From an uncultured Tateyamaria sp. (GTDB lineage Bacteria > Pseudomonadota > Alphaproteobacteria > Rhodobacterales > Rhodobacteraceae), in NCBI RefSeq assembly GCF_947496075.1, contig NZ_CANMBJ010000001.1, positions 1 to 64,000 on the forward strand: a stretch of DNA of 64,000 bases. The letters run 5' to 3'. The position numbers were made by a program, and so were the translations under genes. Below, piece by piece: positions 1 to 7,832 of this stretch; positions within the stretch are counted from its first letter, which is position 1, and each line of letters opens with the position of its first letter. Below the pieces are notes generated by a model, which searched no databases, was not told the origin of the DNA, and worked only from the letters and a program-made list of their open reading frames with translations.

Positions 1-76
1 GTTTGCAGGGCACCGTCGTCACAAACGAAATGTCGTTCGCAACCAGATCATCGGTAATCTTCTTGTCTATGGTCAT
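1..76 (-). CDS. comD: Sulfopyruvate decarboxylase subunit ComD-like, N-terminal fragment (cut by window edge)
   Basis: An ATG at 76, read on the minus strand, opens a frame of 25 codons that runs off the window. The visible protein contains LVANDISFVTTVPCK, which resembles the N-terminal thiamine-diphosphate-binding part of ComD/phosphonopyruvate decarboxylase-type proteins. An SD-like GGAGA lies upstream and the gene starts 19 nt after the dehydrogenase stop, in the same operon as hpsN. ComDE decarboxylates sulfopyruvate to sulfoacetaldehyde, a known route downstream of DHPS and sulfolactate. The identification rests on only 25 residues plus context. Confidence 0.6.
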   Translation of the reverse strand, partial: MTIDKKITDDLVANDISFVTTVPCK

Positions 77-95
77 GAATATGCTGTCTCCGGCA

Positions 96-1070
96 TCAGG
101 GGTGGAGGATGATCTTGGGCGCAGCAACCGCTCCGCTGCGCAAGTCGGCGAAAGCGCGGGCCCCGTCCGACAAAGGACGTTCTTCGGCCCAGTCCAGCGG
201 ACCCAAGCGCCCATCGAAAATTGCACTGCATGTGTCGCGGAAATCCTGCGGCGTATAGGTGTACGTGCCGATGAATGTGATTTCCTGCAGTGTCATGCGC
301 CGAATATCGAGACCGCCGGTGTCTTCGCCAAGCCCGATATGAACGATCACGCCGCCAGGTTCCGTGAGTGATGAGGCTGAAGCCCGTGTGGCGGCGTATC
401 CGACGGCATCTACAGTCAATCCGTAGCTGCCTGTCCCCGCGGGGACACATGAAATGTCACATTTCTTGTCAAGAAAGCTGCGCCTTGCCTCATTCGGCTC
501 GGCGATGGTGACATTGGACAGGCCTTGCGCTTTCAATGCCAAGGCTGCGGCAAGACCAATTGCGCCGCCGCCCAATACAAGCGCAGAGCGGCTGGCCGCT
601 GGATCCAATGCTACCAACCCAAGACGAACGGCATGCCAGCTGACCGCAAGCGGTTCCGCCAAAGCAGTCTTGTCCAGAGACACGTCGTCTGGCACGTCAA
701 CCAGATTTGCGGGGCGCATCGCCACAAATTCAGCAAAGGCACCTTCGCGCGGCGGCATCGAGATGATCTTGCGGTCCGCGCAGAGATTGTCACGGCCAGA
801 GGTACAAGCGGCACAGATCCCGCAGCCCACCAGCGGGTTGATCGTGACCCTTGTGCCGTCGCGGTCCCCACCTACGATCACACCAGCCGCCTCATGCCCA
901 AGGATCAGTGGCGCGGGTCGTCGGTCATCATGTCCCAAGTAAGCATGCATGTCTGATCCACAGATGCCCGATGCCACCACGCGCACAAGTTCCTGCTCGG
1001 GGTCCGGCACTGCATCCGGCACATCGCGAAATGTCAGAGTTTCGACGCCATCATAAACAAGTGCTTTCAT
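96..1070 (-). CDS. Zinc-dependent medium-chain alcohol dehydrogenase, DHPS operon
   Basis: A 324-aa MDR-family dehydrogenase. The start is the ATG giving MKALVYDG; the longer frame upstream has no MDR homology. The catalytic-zinc region shows GICGSDMH and LGHEAAG, the structural zinc site is the Cys cluster CGICAAC followed by C, and the Rossmann motif is VLGGGAIGLAAAL. It lies 58 bp downstream of hpsN and just before comD, so it probably oxidises an intermediate of DHPS or sulfolactate catabolism. By analogy with hpsNOP loci it may be the 2-dehydrogenase that interconverts DHPS enantiomers, but the substrate is an inference. A 16-bp palindrome is embedded in the gene at 432-447, coding VPAGT. 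Confidence 0.85.
   Translation of the reverse strand: MKALVYDGVETLTFRDVPDAVPDPEQELVRVVASGICGSDMHAYLGHDDRRPAPLILGHEAAGVIVGGDRDGTRVTINPLVGCGICAACTSGRDNLCADRKIISMPPREGAFAEFVAMRPANLVDVPDDVSLDKTALAEPLAVSWHAVRLGLVALDPAASRSALVLGGGAIGLAAALALKAQGLSNVTIAEPNEARRSFLDKKCDISCVPAGTGSYGLTVDAVGYAATRASASSLTEPGGVIVHIGLGEDTGGLDIRRMTLQEITFIGTYTYTPQDFRDTCSAIFDGRLGPLDWAEERPLSDGARAFADLRSGAVAAPKIILHP
432..447. repeat. 16-bp palindrome, copy 1 (inside dehydrogenase gene)
   Basis: TGTCCCCGCGGGGACA is a perfect palindrome. It recurs exactly at 21609-21624 and 52661-52676. Here it sits inside a coding region, phased so that it codes VPAGT. Confidence 0.85.
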
Positions 1071-1128
1071 TTGCCGGCTCCTCTCCACCGCCACCGCATC
1101 AGCAACAGCCTTGCCAATGCCAACCGGC

Positions 1129-2436
1129 TCAGCCCTCGGCACTCAGATCAAAGTTCTCACCCGGGAAATACTTGGCCAGACGCACGTCCGCCGCGCGGGC
1201 GTGCCCCTCCATCCCCTCAAGGCGCGAGATACGAGCTGTCGCTTCTGCCACCGGTTTCGACCCTTCACGGGTCGCACGCTGCCATGTCACGATCTTCATG
1301 TATTTGTGTACGGACAGGCCGCCTGTGTAGTTTGCCGCCCCAGATGTCGGCAACACGTGGTTTGTACCAGATGCCTTGTCGCCATACGAAACGGTTGTCT
1401 CTTCCCCAAGGAACAGCGAACCGTAACATGTCAGCCGTTCCAACCACCAATCCAGGTCTTCCGCCTGGACCGTAAGGTGCTCTGGCGCGTAATCATCCGA
1501 ACAGGCGGCCATCTCTTCACGGTCGGCACACAAGATGACCTCGGCATAGTCGCGCCAGGCCGCGGTCGCGTTCTCGCGATTTACGTCCGGCAGATCATCG
1601 ATCAACTGGGGCACCATTTCCATCACACGCTCAGCCAAATCACGGTTATCCGTGACCAGCCAAACGGGTGAGTTATAGCCGTGCTCGGCCTGGCTCACGA
1701 GGTCGGTCGCAACGATATGCGCGTCGGCCTTTCCATCGGCTAGGATCAGGCTGTCAGTCGGGCCCGCAATCATATCAATGCCCACGCGACCAAAGAGAAT
1801 ACGCTTGGCTTCGGCCACAAACTGATTGCCGGGACCGACAAGAATGTTCGCCTTCGGCAAGCCAAACAGGCCAAATGTCATGGCCGCGACGCCCTGTACG
1901 CCGCCCATGGCCATGATCTTGTCCGCGCCGCAGATATGCGCGGCATAGACAATGGCCGGCGCGACACCGACACCCGGACGCGGCGGCGAACACGCGGTGA
2001 TGTGTTTACAACCAGCAACCTTGGCCGTTGTGACCGTCATGATGGCGCTGGCAATATGACTGTATCGACCGCCCGGCACATAACAACCGGCCGCATCGAC
2101 GGGGATCGCCTTCTGCCCGGCGATCAGGCCCGGCACAACCTCAAGCTCAACATTCGCTACCGTTGCTTTCTGTGTCTCTGCAAACCGGCGCACATTGTCA
2201 TGGGCAAACCGAATATCCGCTTTCAGCTTGTCAGGTACTTGGGCGACAGCCGCTTCGATCTCGTCAGCAGTCAAAAGCACGTTGCCTTCATACTTGTCGA
2301 ACTTGGCCGCATACTCCAATGCCTTGGCATCACCGCCAGTTTCGATATCGGCCAAAATATCGCTCACAATCTGGTTGACGTCAGACGCCCCTGATGTTGC
2401 GGTCAGCGTTGCTTTCTTGAGGTATTCACGTGCCAT
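1129..2436 (-). CDS. hpsN: Sulfopropanediol 3-dehydrogenase (histidinol dehydrogenase family)
   Basis: A 435-aa histidinol-dehydrogenase-fold enzyme that by family oxidises (R)-DHPS to (R)-sulfolactate with two NAD+. The start MAREYLKKA is the ATG at 2436; the frame upstream is not conserved in character. Family motifs are visible: VPGGRYSHIASAIM, GPGNQFVAEAKRILFG, IDMIAGPTDS, and the late HVLPTSGAANYTGGL. HpsN is preferred over biosynthetic HisD because there is no his gene nearby, while a dehydrogenase and a ComD-like start follow. It is the first gene of the minus-strand operon, with a 238-bp upstream gap that should hold the promoter. Confidence 0.85.
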   Translation of the reverse strand: MAREYLKKATLTATSGASDVNQIVSDILADIETGGDAKALEYAAKFDKYEGNVLLTADEIEAAVAQVPDKLKADIRFAHDNVRRFAETQKATVANVELEVVPGLIAGQKAIPVDAAGCYVPGGRYSHIASAIMTVTTAKVAGCKHITACSPPRPGVGVAPAIVYAAHICGADKIMAMGGVQGVAAMTFGLFGLPKANILVGPGNQFVAEAKRILFGRVGIDMIAGPTDSLILADGKADAHIVATDLVSQAEHGYNSPVWLVTDNRDLAERVMEMVPQLIDDLPDVNRENATAAWRDYAEVILCADREEMAACSDDYAPEHLTVQAEDLDWWLERLTCYGSLFLGEETTVSYGDKASGTNHVLPTSGAANYTGGLSVHKYMKIVTWQRATREGSKPVAEATARISRLEGMEGHARAADVRLAKYFPGENFDLSAEG

Positions 2437-2642
2437 CGGATGCCTTGGTTCACTTTGCAGTCCGGCGCACGCTAGGGGGTTGTTGTCAGGCGACGCAAGG
2501 TCAGCTGAGACGGGAGACGTGACATTCACGAACAAGCCGCCCCACTTTTGACTATCCGAAAGATATGATAGCCAATTGTCTCAATTTTGGCGCTTCACGT
2601 TGGCATAGCATTCACAACCTGAATACTGCGAAGTGAGCGCGC

Positions 2643-2663
2643 CGCCGGGAAAAGCGCCCGGCG
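2643..2663 (-). terminator. GC-rich hairpin after icd
   Basis: CGCCGGG and CCCGGCG form a 7-bp stem around a 7-nt loop, 12 nt past the icd stop in its direction of transcription. No T tract follows, so terminator function is tentative. Confidence 0.4.
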
Positions 2664-2674
2664 ACGCGAGATTC

Positions 2675-4900
2675 CTAGCTGTCGATCAGGGCATTCAAGG
2701 TCCCGGATGGGCGCATAGTGCCCGCCACCTTGGCTTCGTCGGTGTTGTAGTAGCCACCCAAGTCGACCGCCGCACCGCGACCGGCCATGAGTTCCGCTGA
2801 AATCGTGTCCACATTGCGACCAAGCGATGCGGCAAGATCGGCAAAAGATGCGGCCAGATCCGCGTCATCGCTTTGTGCCGCCAACGCTTCGGCCCAGTAG
2901 AGCGCAAAAAAGAAGTGGCTGTCACGGTTGTCCGGCTGACCGACCTTGCGGCCCGGGGATTTGCCCTCGCCCAAAAGCTTGATGATCGCAGCATCCGCGG
3001 CATCACCCATGACGGACGCCTTCGTATTGCCGTGTGCATCACCAAAGAAGCGCAGGCTTTCTGCAATGGCGCAGAACTCACCCAAGCTGTCCCAGCGCAG
3101 GTGGTTTTCCTCGACCAGCTGTTGCACGTGCTTCGGGGCGGACCCACCTGCCCCGGTTTCGAACATGCCGCCACCGTTCATCAGCTTTACGACCGACAGC
3201 ATTTTGGCTGATGTTCCCACCTCAAGTATCGGGAACAGATCGGTCAGATAGTCACGCAACACATTGCCTGTAATGGCGATGCAATTGTCACCCGCAGTGA
3301 TGACCTTGAGCGCGTGGCGCGTGGCGGCCGCTGGGTCCATGATCTGGAACGCATCTAACTTGCCCTTTTCGGCCAGGATCGGTGTGATCATCTTGATCAG
3401 TTCAGCGTCATGGCCGCGCGTGGAATCCAACCAGAAGACCGAGGCATAACCCGTTGTGGCTTCTCGTGAAATCGCCAGATCAACCCAGTTCACAACCGCT
3501 TCTTTTCGGGTCGACGCCATCCGCCATATGTCGCCAGCTTCCACGTCATGGCTGGTCAGCACGTCACCGTTGCCCGCGATCACCTTGACCGTGCCATTTG
3601 CAGGCATTTCGAAAGTGGTCGGGTGCGAGCCGTACTCCTCGGCCTTCTTGGCCATCAGGCCGATGTTCTGCACGGTCCCGGCCGTTGTTGGATCAAGCGC
3701 GCCATTGGCTTTGAAGAAATCAACCGTCTCGGCATAGACCGGCGCGTAAGAGCTGTCGGGGATAACACAGTTCGTGTCGCCCTCTTTCCCATCCGGGCCC
3801 CAGCCCTTGCCGCCAGCGCGCAGCACGGCCGGCATTGAAGCGTCGATGATCACGTCGGATGGGACATGCAGGTTGGTGATGCCCTTGTCAGAGTTCACCA
3901 TGTACATTGGTGGGCGATCCGCCATGACCGCGTCAATCTCGGCCTTGATTTCAGCGCCGTTGGACATGCCCGCAATCACGTCCAGCATGGTGCCAAGACC
4001 GGAGTTAGGGTTCACACCGGCGGCTGCGAAATCGTCAGCGTATTTGTCAAAGACAGGCTTGAGGTAGGCGCGAACCGCGTGACCAAAGATGATCGGGTCC
4101 GACACCTTCATCATTGTTGCCTTCATGTGCAACGAGAACAGGGTACCGTCAGCTTTGGTGTCATCAATCGCTTTGCCAAGGAATGCCATCAACGCGTCGC
4201 GCGACATGTAAGTCGCATCGACGATTGTACCGGCATCCATGCTCAGGCCGTCCTTGAGCACCGTTACCGTGCCGTCCGCCGCAGTATGTTCGATTTTCAG
4301 CGCACCAGCCTGCGCATCGGTCAAGGTCACGGATTTCTCATTCGAGCGGAAATCGCCAGCGCCCATGGTCGATACCTTGGTCTTGCTGTCGGCGCTCCAC
4401 GCGCCCATCGAATGCGGATTGTCCTTGGCATAGGCTTTGACAGCGGCAGGCGCACGGCGGTCCGAGTTGCCTTCGCGCAGCACCGGGTTCACGGCTGAGC
4501 CCTTGATCGCGTCGTAGCGAGCACGGATATCATTCTCTTCATCCGTGGACGGCGCTTCCGGATAGTCGGGGATGTCGAAGCCCTGACCTTGCAGTTCCTT
4601 GATCGCCGCTTGCAACTGCGGCACCGAGGCCGAAATATTTGGCAGTTTGATCACGTTTGCGTCCGGCGTGGTCACCAACTGACCGAGGGCCGCCAGATCA
4701 TCACTTTGCGCCTGCGCGTCCGTCAGACGTTCGGGAAATGTTGCCAGGATACGGCCCGCGACAGAGATATCACGCGTTGACACGTCGATGCCTGCGGCAG
4801 ACACGAATTTACGCACGATGGGCAGCAGCGATGCGGCCGCCAATTGTGGAGCTTCATCCGTGACGGTGTAAATGATGTCGGGAGCGGCGTCTTGGGACAT
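2675..4900 (-). CDS. icd: NADP-dependent isocitrate dehydrogenase, monomeric type
   Basis: A 741-aa protein, the usual length of the monomeric IDH family, unrelated in sequence to the 45-kDa dimeric enzyme. It oxidatively decarboxylates isocitrate to 2-oxoglutarate in the TCA cycle. The start is ATG at 4900 ([18 protein letters not shown]). Family stretches include [33 protein letters not shown], and [20 protein letters not shown] near residues 240-270. The downstream [14 protein letters not shown] and [18 protein letters not shown] blocks are also typical. It appears to be a single-gene transcript, with 238 bp to hpsN and 350 bp to the next gene. Confidence 0.96.
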   Translation of the reverse strand: MSQDAAPDIIYTVTDEAPQLAAASLLPIVRKFVSAAGIDVSTRDISVAGRILATFPERLTDAQAQSDDLAALGQLVTTPDANVIKLPNISASVPQLQAAIKELQGQGFDIPDYPEAPSTDEENDIRARYDAIKGSAVNPVLREGNSDRRAPAAVKAYAKDNPHSMGAWSADSKTKVSTMGAGDFRSNEKSVTLTDAQAGALKIEHTAADGTVTVLKDGLSMDAGTIVDATYMSRDALMAFLGKAIDDTKADGTLFSLHMKATMMKVSDPIIFGHAVRAYLKPVFDKYADDFAAAGVNPNSGLGTMLDVIAGMSNGAEIKAEIDAVMADRPPMYMVNSDKGITNLHVPSDVIIDASMPAVLRAGGKGWGPDGKEGDTNCVIPDSSYAPVYAETVDFFKANGALDPTTAGTVQNIGLMAKKAEEYGSHPTTFEMPANGTVKVIAGNGDVLTSHDVEAGDIWRMASTRKEAVVNWVDLAISREATTGYASVFWLDSTRGHDAELIKMITPILAEKGKLDAFQIMDPAAATRHALKVITAGDNCIAITGNVLRDYLTDLFPILEVGTSAKMLSVVKLMNGGGMFETGAGGSAPKHVQQLVEENHLRWDSLGEFCAIAESLRFFGDAHGNTKASVMGDAADAAIIKLLGEGKSPGRKVGQPDNRDSHFFFALYWAEALAAQSDDADLAASFADLAASLGRNVDTISAELMAGRGAAVDLGGYYNTDEAKVAGTMRPSGTLNALIDS

Positions 4901-5250
4901 AATGCAGTCTTTCGCTTGTTTCTCACACGAGGGGCGCATGGCATGACGTTCTGCACACCATTGTATGCCGTGCAGATAACGGGTCAGCGGCAAAGGCTCA
5001 ATGCCAGTCACGCAAGCGCGACAATTGTATCCGTTTTCCCGCCTTTTCAGCACCGAGGATGCCATGGAAACTACCTCGAGCGCATCAGAAAAGCGCGAGA
5101 CATTCGGTCTGTTGGATAGAAACTGAAATCATCTGCCGCGGAGTCGTTCCGGCCGCGAAAGACCCGACCGCTCGAGATTGAAAGAATCCGCCACAATTCT
5201 TTATATTATGCACAGTTGACGCGCAGCTTTTTGACCGCAATGCTCAATAC
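4901..5250. other. Intergenic region, icd to small secreted protein
   Basis: 350 bp between divergent genes. It must contain the icd promoter on the minus strand and that of the next gene on the plus strand. I see no coding frame with a convincing ribosome site, no RNA gene and no strong repeat. Confidence 0.5.
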
Positions 5251-5634
5251 ATGAGCAGAATAAAAACGATGTGCGCAGCGTTCGTCGTTATGGCAACCGG
5301 GATCACACAGGCCGCAGCCAACAACGACATCGCCTTTTCCTTCGCCGAATGCGCTGGCCGTTTCTCGGCTGAAATGGAGCATGCATGGCTTCTGAATGAT
5401 CCTGTGGCGCAAGTGTACGAGCAAGACCGGGCTTCTTTTGTCAGTTTGACCGACGCATCACTGGCCCCCGGACAGGGCCGAGCAATCCTCGGTCACAGGG
5501 TAGAAGTCAAACTTGCCCACGCAGCGCTCTTGCAGCAAGCCAGCTTTGGAACACGCGCCGACCGCGCCAAGACCGCGCGCCATGTCGCCAACACTCATCT
5601 GGCAACATGTCGAACCCTGCTGCTTGGCAGCTGA
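5251..5634 (+). CDS. Small predicted periplasmic protein of unknown function
   Basis: A 127-aa protein with an N-terminal signal-peptide pattern: charged start, hydrophobic TMCAAFVVMATGIT, and AAA before the mature part. The mature part is helical in character with two cysteines, in FAECAGRF and HLATCRTLL. The Cys-Ala-Gly motif and spacing suggest a periplasmic helical bundle, but no family is recognised. It has no obvious operon partner; the ion-channel gene starts 110 bp downstream on the same strand. An alternative start is the internal Met at residue 7. Confidence 0.65.
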   Translation: MSRIKTMCAAFVVMATGITQAAANNDIAFSFAECAGRFSAEMEHAWLLNDPVAQVYEQDRASFVSLTDASLAPGQGRAILGHRVEVKLAHAALLQQASFGTRADRAKTARHVANTHLATCRTLLLGS

Positions 5635-5744
5635 CCTAGGCATATAGCTGCGGCGTGGAAAGCCACCTGTTTACAGGGTCTTGAGCCTTCGGATATCGCG
5701 TTGCACAGTACAGGATCAAACTGTGACCTTCCGAAAGGCCGCCA

Positions 5745-6182
5745 ATGACTGCTGCGTCCCAAATCCTGCTTGGCAGCGCGCTTTTGACGATTTGCGCCCT
5801 GATCCATGTCGGAGCCGTTGCGATGCTTGTCCCGTTTCTGGCGCGTGCCGCCGATCGTTTGGAAGAAACCGGATCACGCTTGCGGACACTGATCATAACT
5901 GGGCTCAACGTGCTCATTCTGCTGGTCGCGCATACAGTTCAGGTCTGGGCATGGGCATTAGCGTTCTTCGCCATGCGGGCATTTGATGATTTTCCGACCA
6001 GTTTCTACTTCGCGACCGCGACATATACGACATTGGGATACGGTGATCTGCTATTGGGTTCGGGTTTGCGCATCTTCGGGACATTCGCTGCCATTACCGG
6101 CCTTTTGACTTTTGGCATCAGCACTGCGTTGCTGATGGGGGTTATCGTCAGGCTATTGCCGTCCCTGGACGACGACGAGTAG
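5745..6182 (+). CDS. Two-TM potassium channel family protein
   Basis: A 145-aa membrane protein with hydrophobic segments around residues 8-30, 48-72 and 105-132. The pore loop carries TYTTLGYGD, matching the K+ channel selectivity-filter pattern T-x-G-Y-G followed by D. There is no cytoplasmic RCK domain, only a short acidic C-terminus ending in DDDE, so gating input is unknown. The ATG at 5745 follows GAAAGG-type Shine-Dalgarno bases. The gene converges on the PNPOx gene at 6245. Confidence 0.8.
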   Translation: MTAASQILLGSALLTICALIHVGAVAMLVPFLARAADRLEETGSRLRTLIITGLNVLILLVAHTVQVWAWALAFFAMRAFDDFPTSFYFATATYTTLGYGDLLLGSGLRIFGTFAAITGLLTFGISTALLMGVIVRLLPSLDDDE

Positions 6183-6244
6183 ACAACTCACCGGTCTCGC
6201 GACTTTTGGTCGGGACGCTTCGCGCAGGCAGGCGACGGTTCGCC

Positions 6245-6799
6245 TTATGGTGCCAACCAAGAGCCCCGCCAACCATCTTCCCGGACATATGCGGCGCGGC
6301 GGTGTTTCTCGCCCAGATGCACGAGATCAATATGGTCAATCGTGCATCGCAATACGGCAAAACGCTCACGGACCGGCGGCTTGTCATAGGCAAACACATC
6401 CTCGATCGGTGTGCCGGGATCGGGTGCCGTCCCATAGGACACCCGCGATGCAACGGGAACCCTGTCCCATTCCCGCTCGACAAAGGCTCCCGTCAGGATT
6501 TCAACGGTCGTGGTCAAACGAATTTGCAGGCGCGATCGGGGCAGCCACATGTGAAGAGCTGCCTTTGGACATTGGCGCAACGCCTCTATCTTGGCCGTCA
6601 CGATATCGGTGTGTATCTCGACCACCGCGTCAGGTTCGTTGGCACGGCGTAACGCGACCGTGCGTGCCTCGGGCACGCCGGACGGCGACACGGTGGCAAA
6701 GGTCGGATACCGTGCCGGTGATCTGCCATCAGCAACGCCCCGACGCATGTGCCGCCATGCCGTGCCAAGGAAAGCGGTCAAATCGCCCGGGTCACTCAT
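6245..6799 (-). CDS. PNPOx-like FMN-binding flavoprotein (Alr4036 type)
   Basis: A 184-aa protein of the pyridoxamine-5'-phosphate-oxidase fold. RYPTFATVSPSGVPEARTV is the typical beta-strand entry that binds FMN phosphate, and the C-terminal WRGSWLAP is usual for this subgroup. True PNP oxidases are longer and carry a PLP-binding tail, so the substrate is unknown. Its start overlaps the stop of the AttH-like gene by 8 nt, making it the last member of the five-gene operon beginning at 12196. Confidence 0.8.
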   Translation of the reverse strand: MSDPGDLTAFLGTAWRHMRRGVADGRSPARYPTFATVSPSGVPEARTVALRRANEPDAVVEIHTDIVTAKIEALRQCPKAALHMWLPRSRLQIRLTTTVEILTGAFVEREWDRVPVASRVSYGTAPDPGTPIEDVFAYDKPPVRERFAVLRCTIDHIDLVHLGEKHRRAAYVREDGWRGSWLAP

Positions 6800-7832
6800 A
6801 TCCCGTCATCTCCAGATATCCGACGCCATCGTGGCTGCCAGTGATATGCACGGGCCCTTCCCAATATGGAATGGCCAAGGGCATCCATGCCTCAGTATTC
6901 AATGCCTCTACAGAAACATCGACGCCCCTGTCGGGCAGGCGGACACGCCACGTCGTCGGCACGTTACGTTCGGCAACAGCACTTTGCGTGACAGGCTCAG
7001 CCGTAAATGCACCATCCGGGTACGCGGTCGTACCACCATCCGGATCGATCCATGTGGATGCGCTGTAAAACGTCCCATCGCGTTGGCGCAGTTGAAAGCC
7101 CATCAACTTCTCACCGCTCTCAAAAGACAAGGAAAACCAGTCCCACCCCGATTGCGTTTCTGACAAAGGTTGCGACGACCATTCCCGATCGAGCCATGCG
7201 CTGCCTGTAACTTGAACAGGTCCCCCCGGCAGAACCAGGATGCCAGTAATGCTATAGAACGGCTGCGAATAGTAGTAACTGGCCTGTCCATCGGCCGATT
7301 TTACCGAATACCCGTCTTGCCCTTGAAAAACCAACGGCCCGTCGGCCTGCAACGCCATGTCGTAGCCAAAGTCAGGACCTTGAGCGCTAAGCGAAAGCGT
7401 ATCCAGATCTGGGCCTTCCATAGTCCATTCATCAATCCACGCGCGAAATGGATCAGCCTGCACACCAGCCTGCCCGATCCCGCCGCGTGCAAAGCGTTCC
7501 GTTGCGAAATGCGCGTCGGGTGTTGTGACGGCAGCGTGGGCAAACCACACCTGTGGCGATCTCCAACCCTCGCTCTCACCTGGTGCAAGAGCCGACCGGA
7601 ACAATGTCCATTGAAGCCCGTATGGTGTGCCATCCGCAGCCTTCAGGTTGGCCGTCAGATACCACCATTCAATCCTGTAATCCGGATGCGGGCCGTGATC
7701 GGCGGGAAAGTCAAACTGCCGACCTGGCTGTGGCACGGCGAAACCATCGGCATCGGATCCCAACCCCGCAAAACCCTGCGCCAGCGCCGCAATTGGCCAG
7801 AGCAAACAGAAAATCACTGCTCTAACGTTCAT
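6792..7832 (-). CDS. AttH/CrtC-like lipocalin-domain periplasmic protein
   Basis: A 346-aa exported protein. The hydrophobic leader AVIFCLLWPIAALAQG fits a signal peptide. The body has the AttH/carotenoid 1,2-hydratase-like beta-barrel signature: DYRIEWWYLTANL near residue 50, FAHAAVTT, and the later W-D-W-F-S segment. The start chosen is ATG at 7832; a TTG start six bases earlier is less likely. The ATG lies within the last codons of the permease gene, so the two are translationally coupled. Adjacent ABC ATPase and FtsX permease genes match the Agrobacterium attEFGH arrangement, so a role in lipid or lipophile export and processing is inferred, not shown. Confidence 0.8.
   Translation of the reverse strand: MNVRAVIFCLLWPIAALAQGFAGLGSDADGFAVPQPGRQFDFPADHGPHPDYRIEWWYLTANLKAADGTPYGLQWTLFRSALAPGESEGWRSPQVWFAHAAVTTPDAHFATERFARGGIGQAGVQADPFRAWIDEWTMEGPDLDTLSLSAQGPDFGYDMALQADGPLVFQGQDGYSVKSADGQASYYYSQPFYSITGILVLPGGPVQVTGSAWLDREWSSQPLSETQSGWDWFSLSFESGEKLMGFQLRQRDGTFYSASTWIDPDGGTTAYPDGAFTAEPVTQSAVAERNVPTTWRVRLPDRGVDVSVEALNTEAWMPLAIPYWEGPVHITGSHDGVGYLEMTGYE

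Noticed and set aside
1129..2436. Biosynthetic histidinol dehydrogenase HisD
   Set aside because: No histidine biosynthesis genes nearby; the dehydrogenase and comD context fits HpsN.
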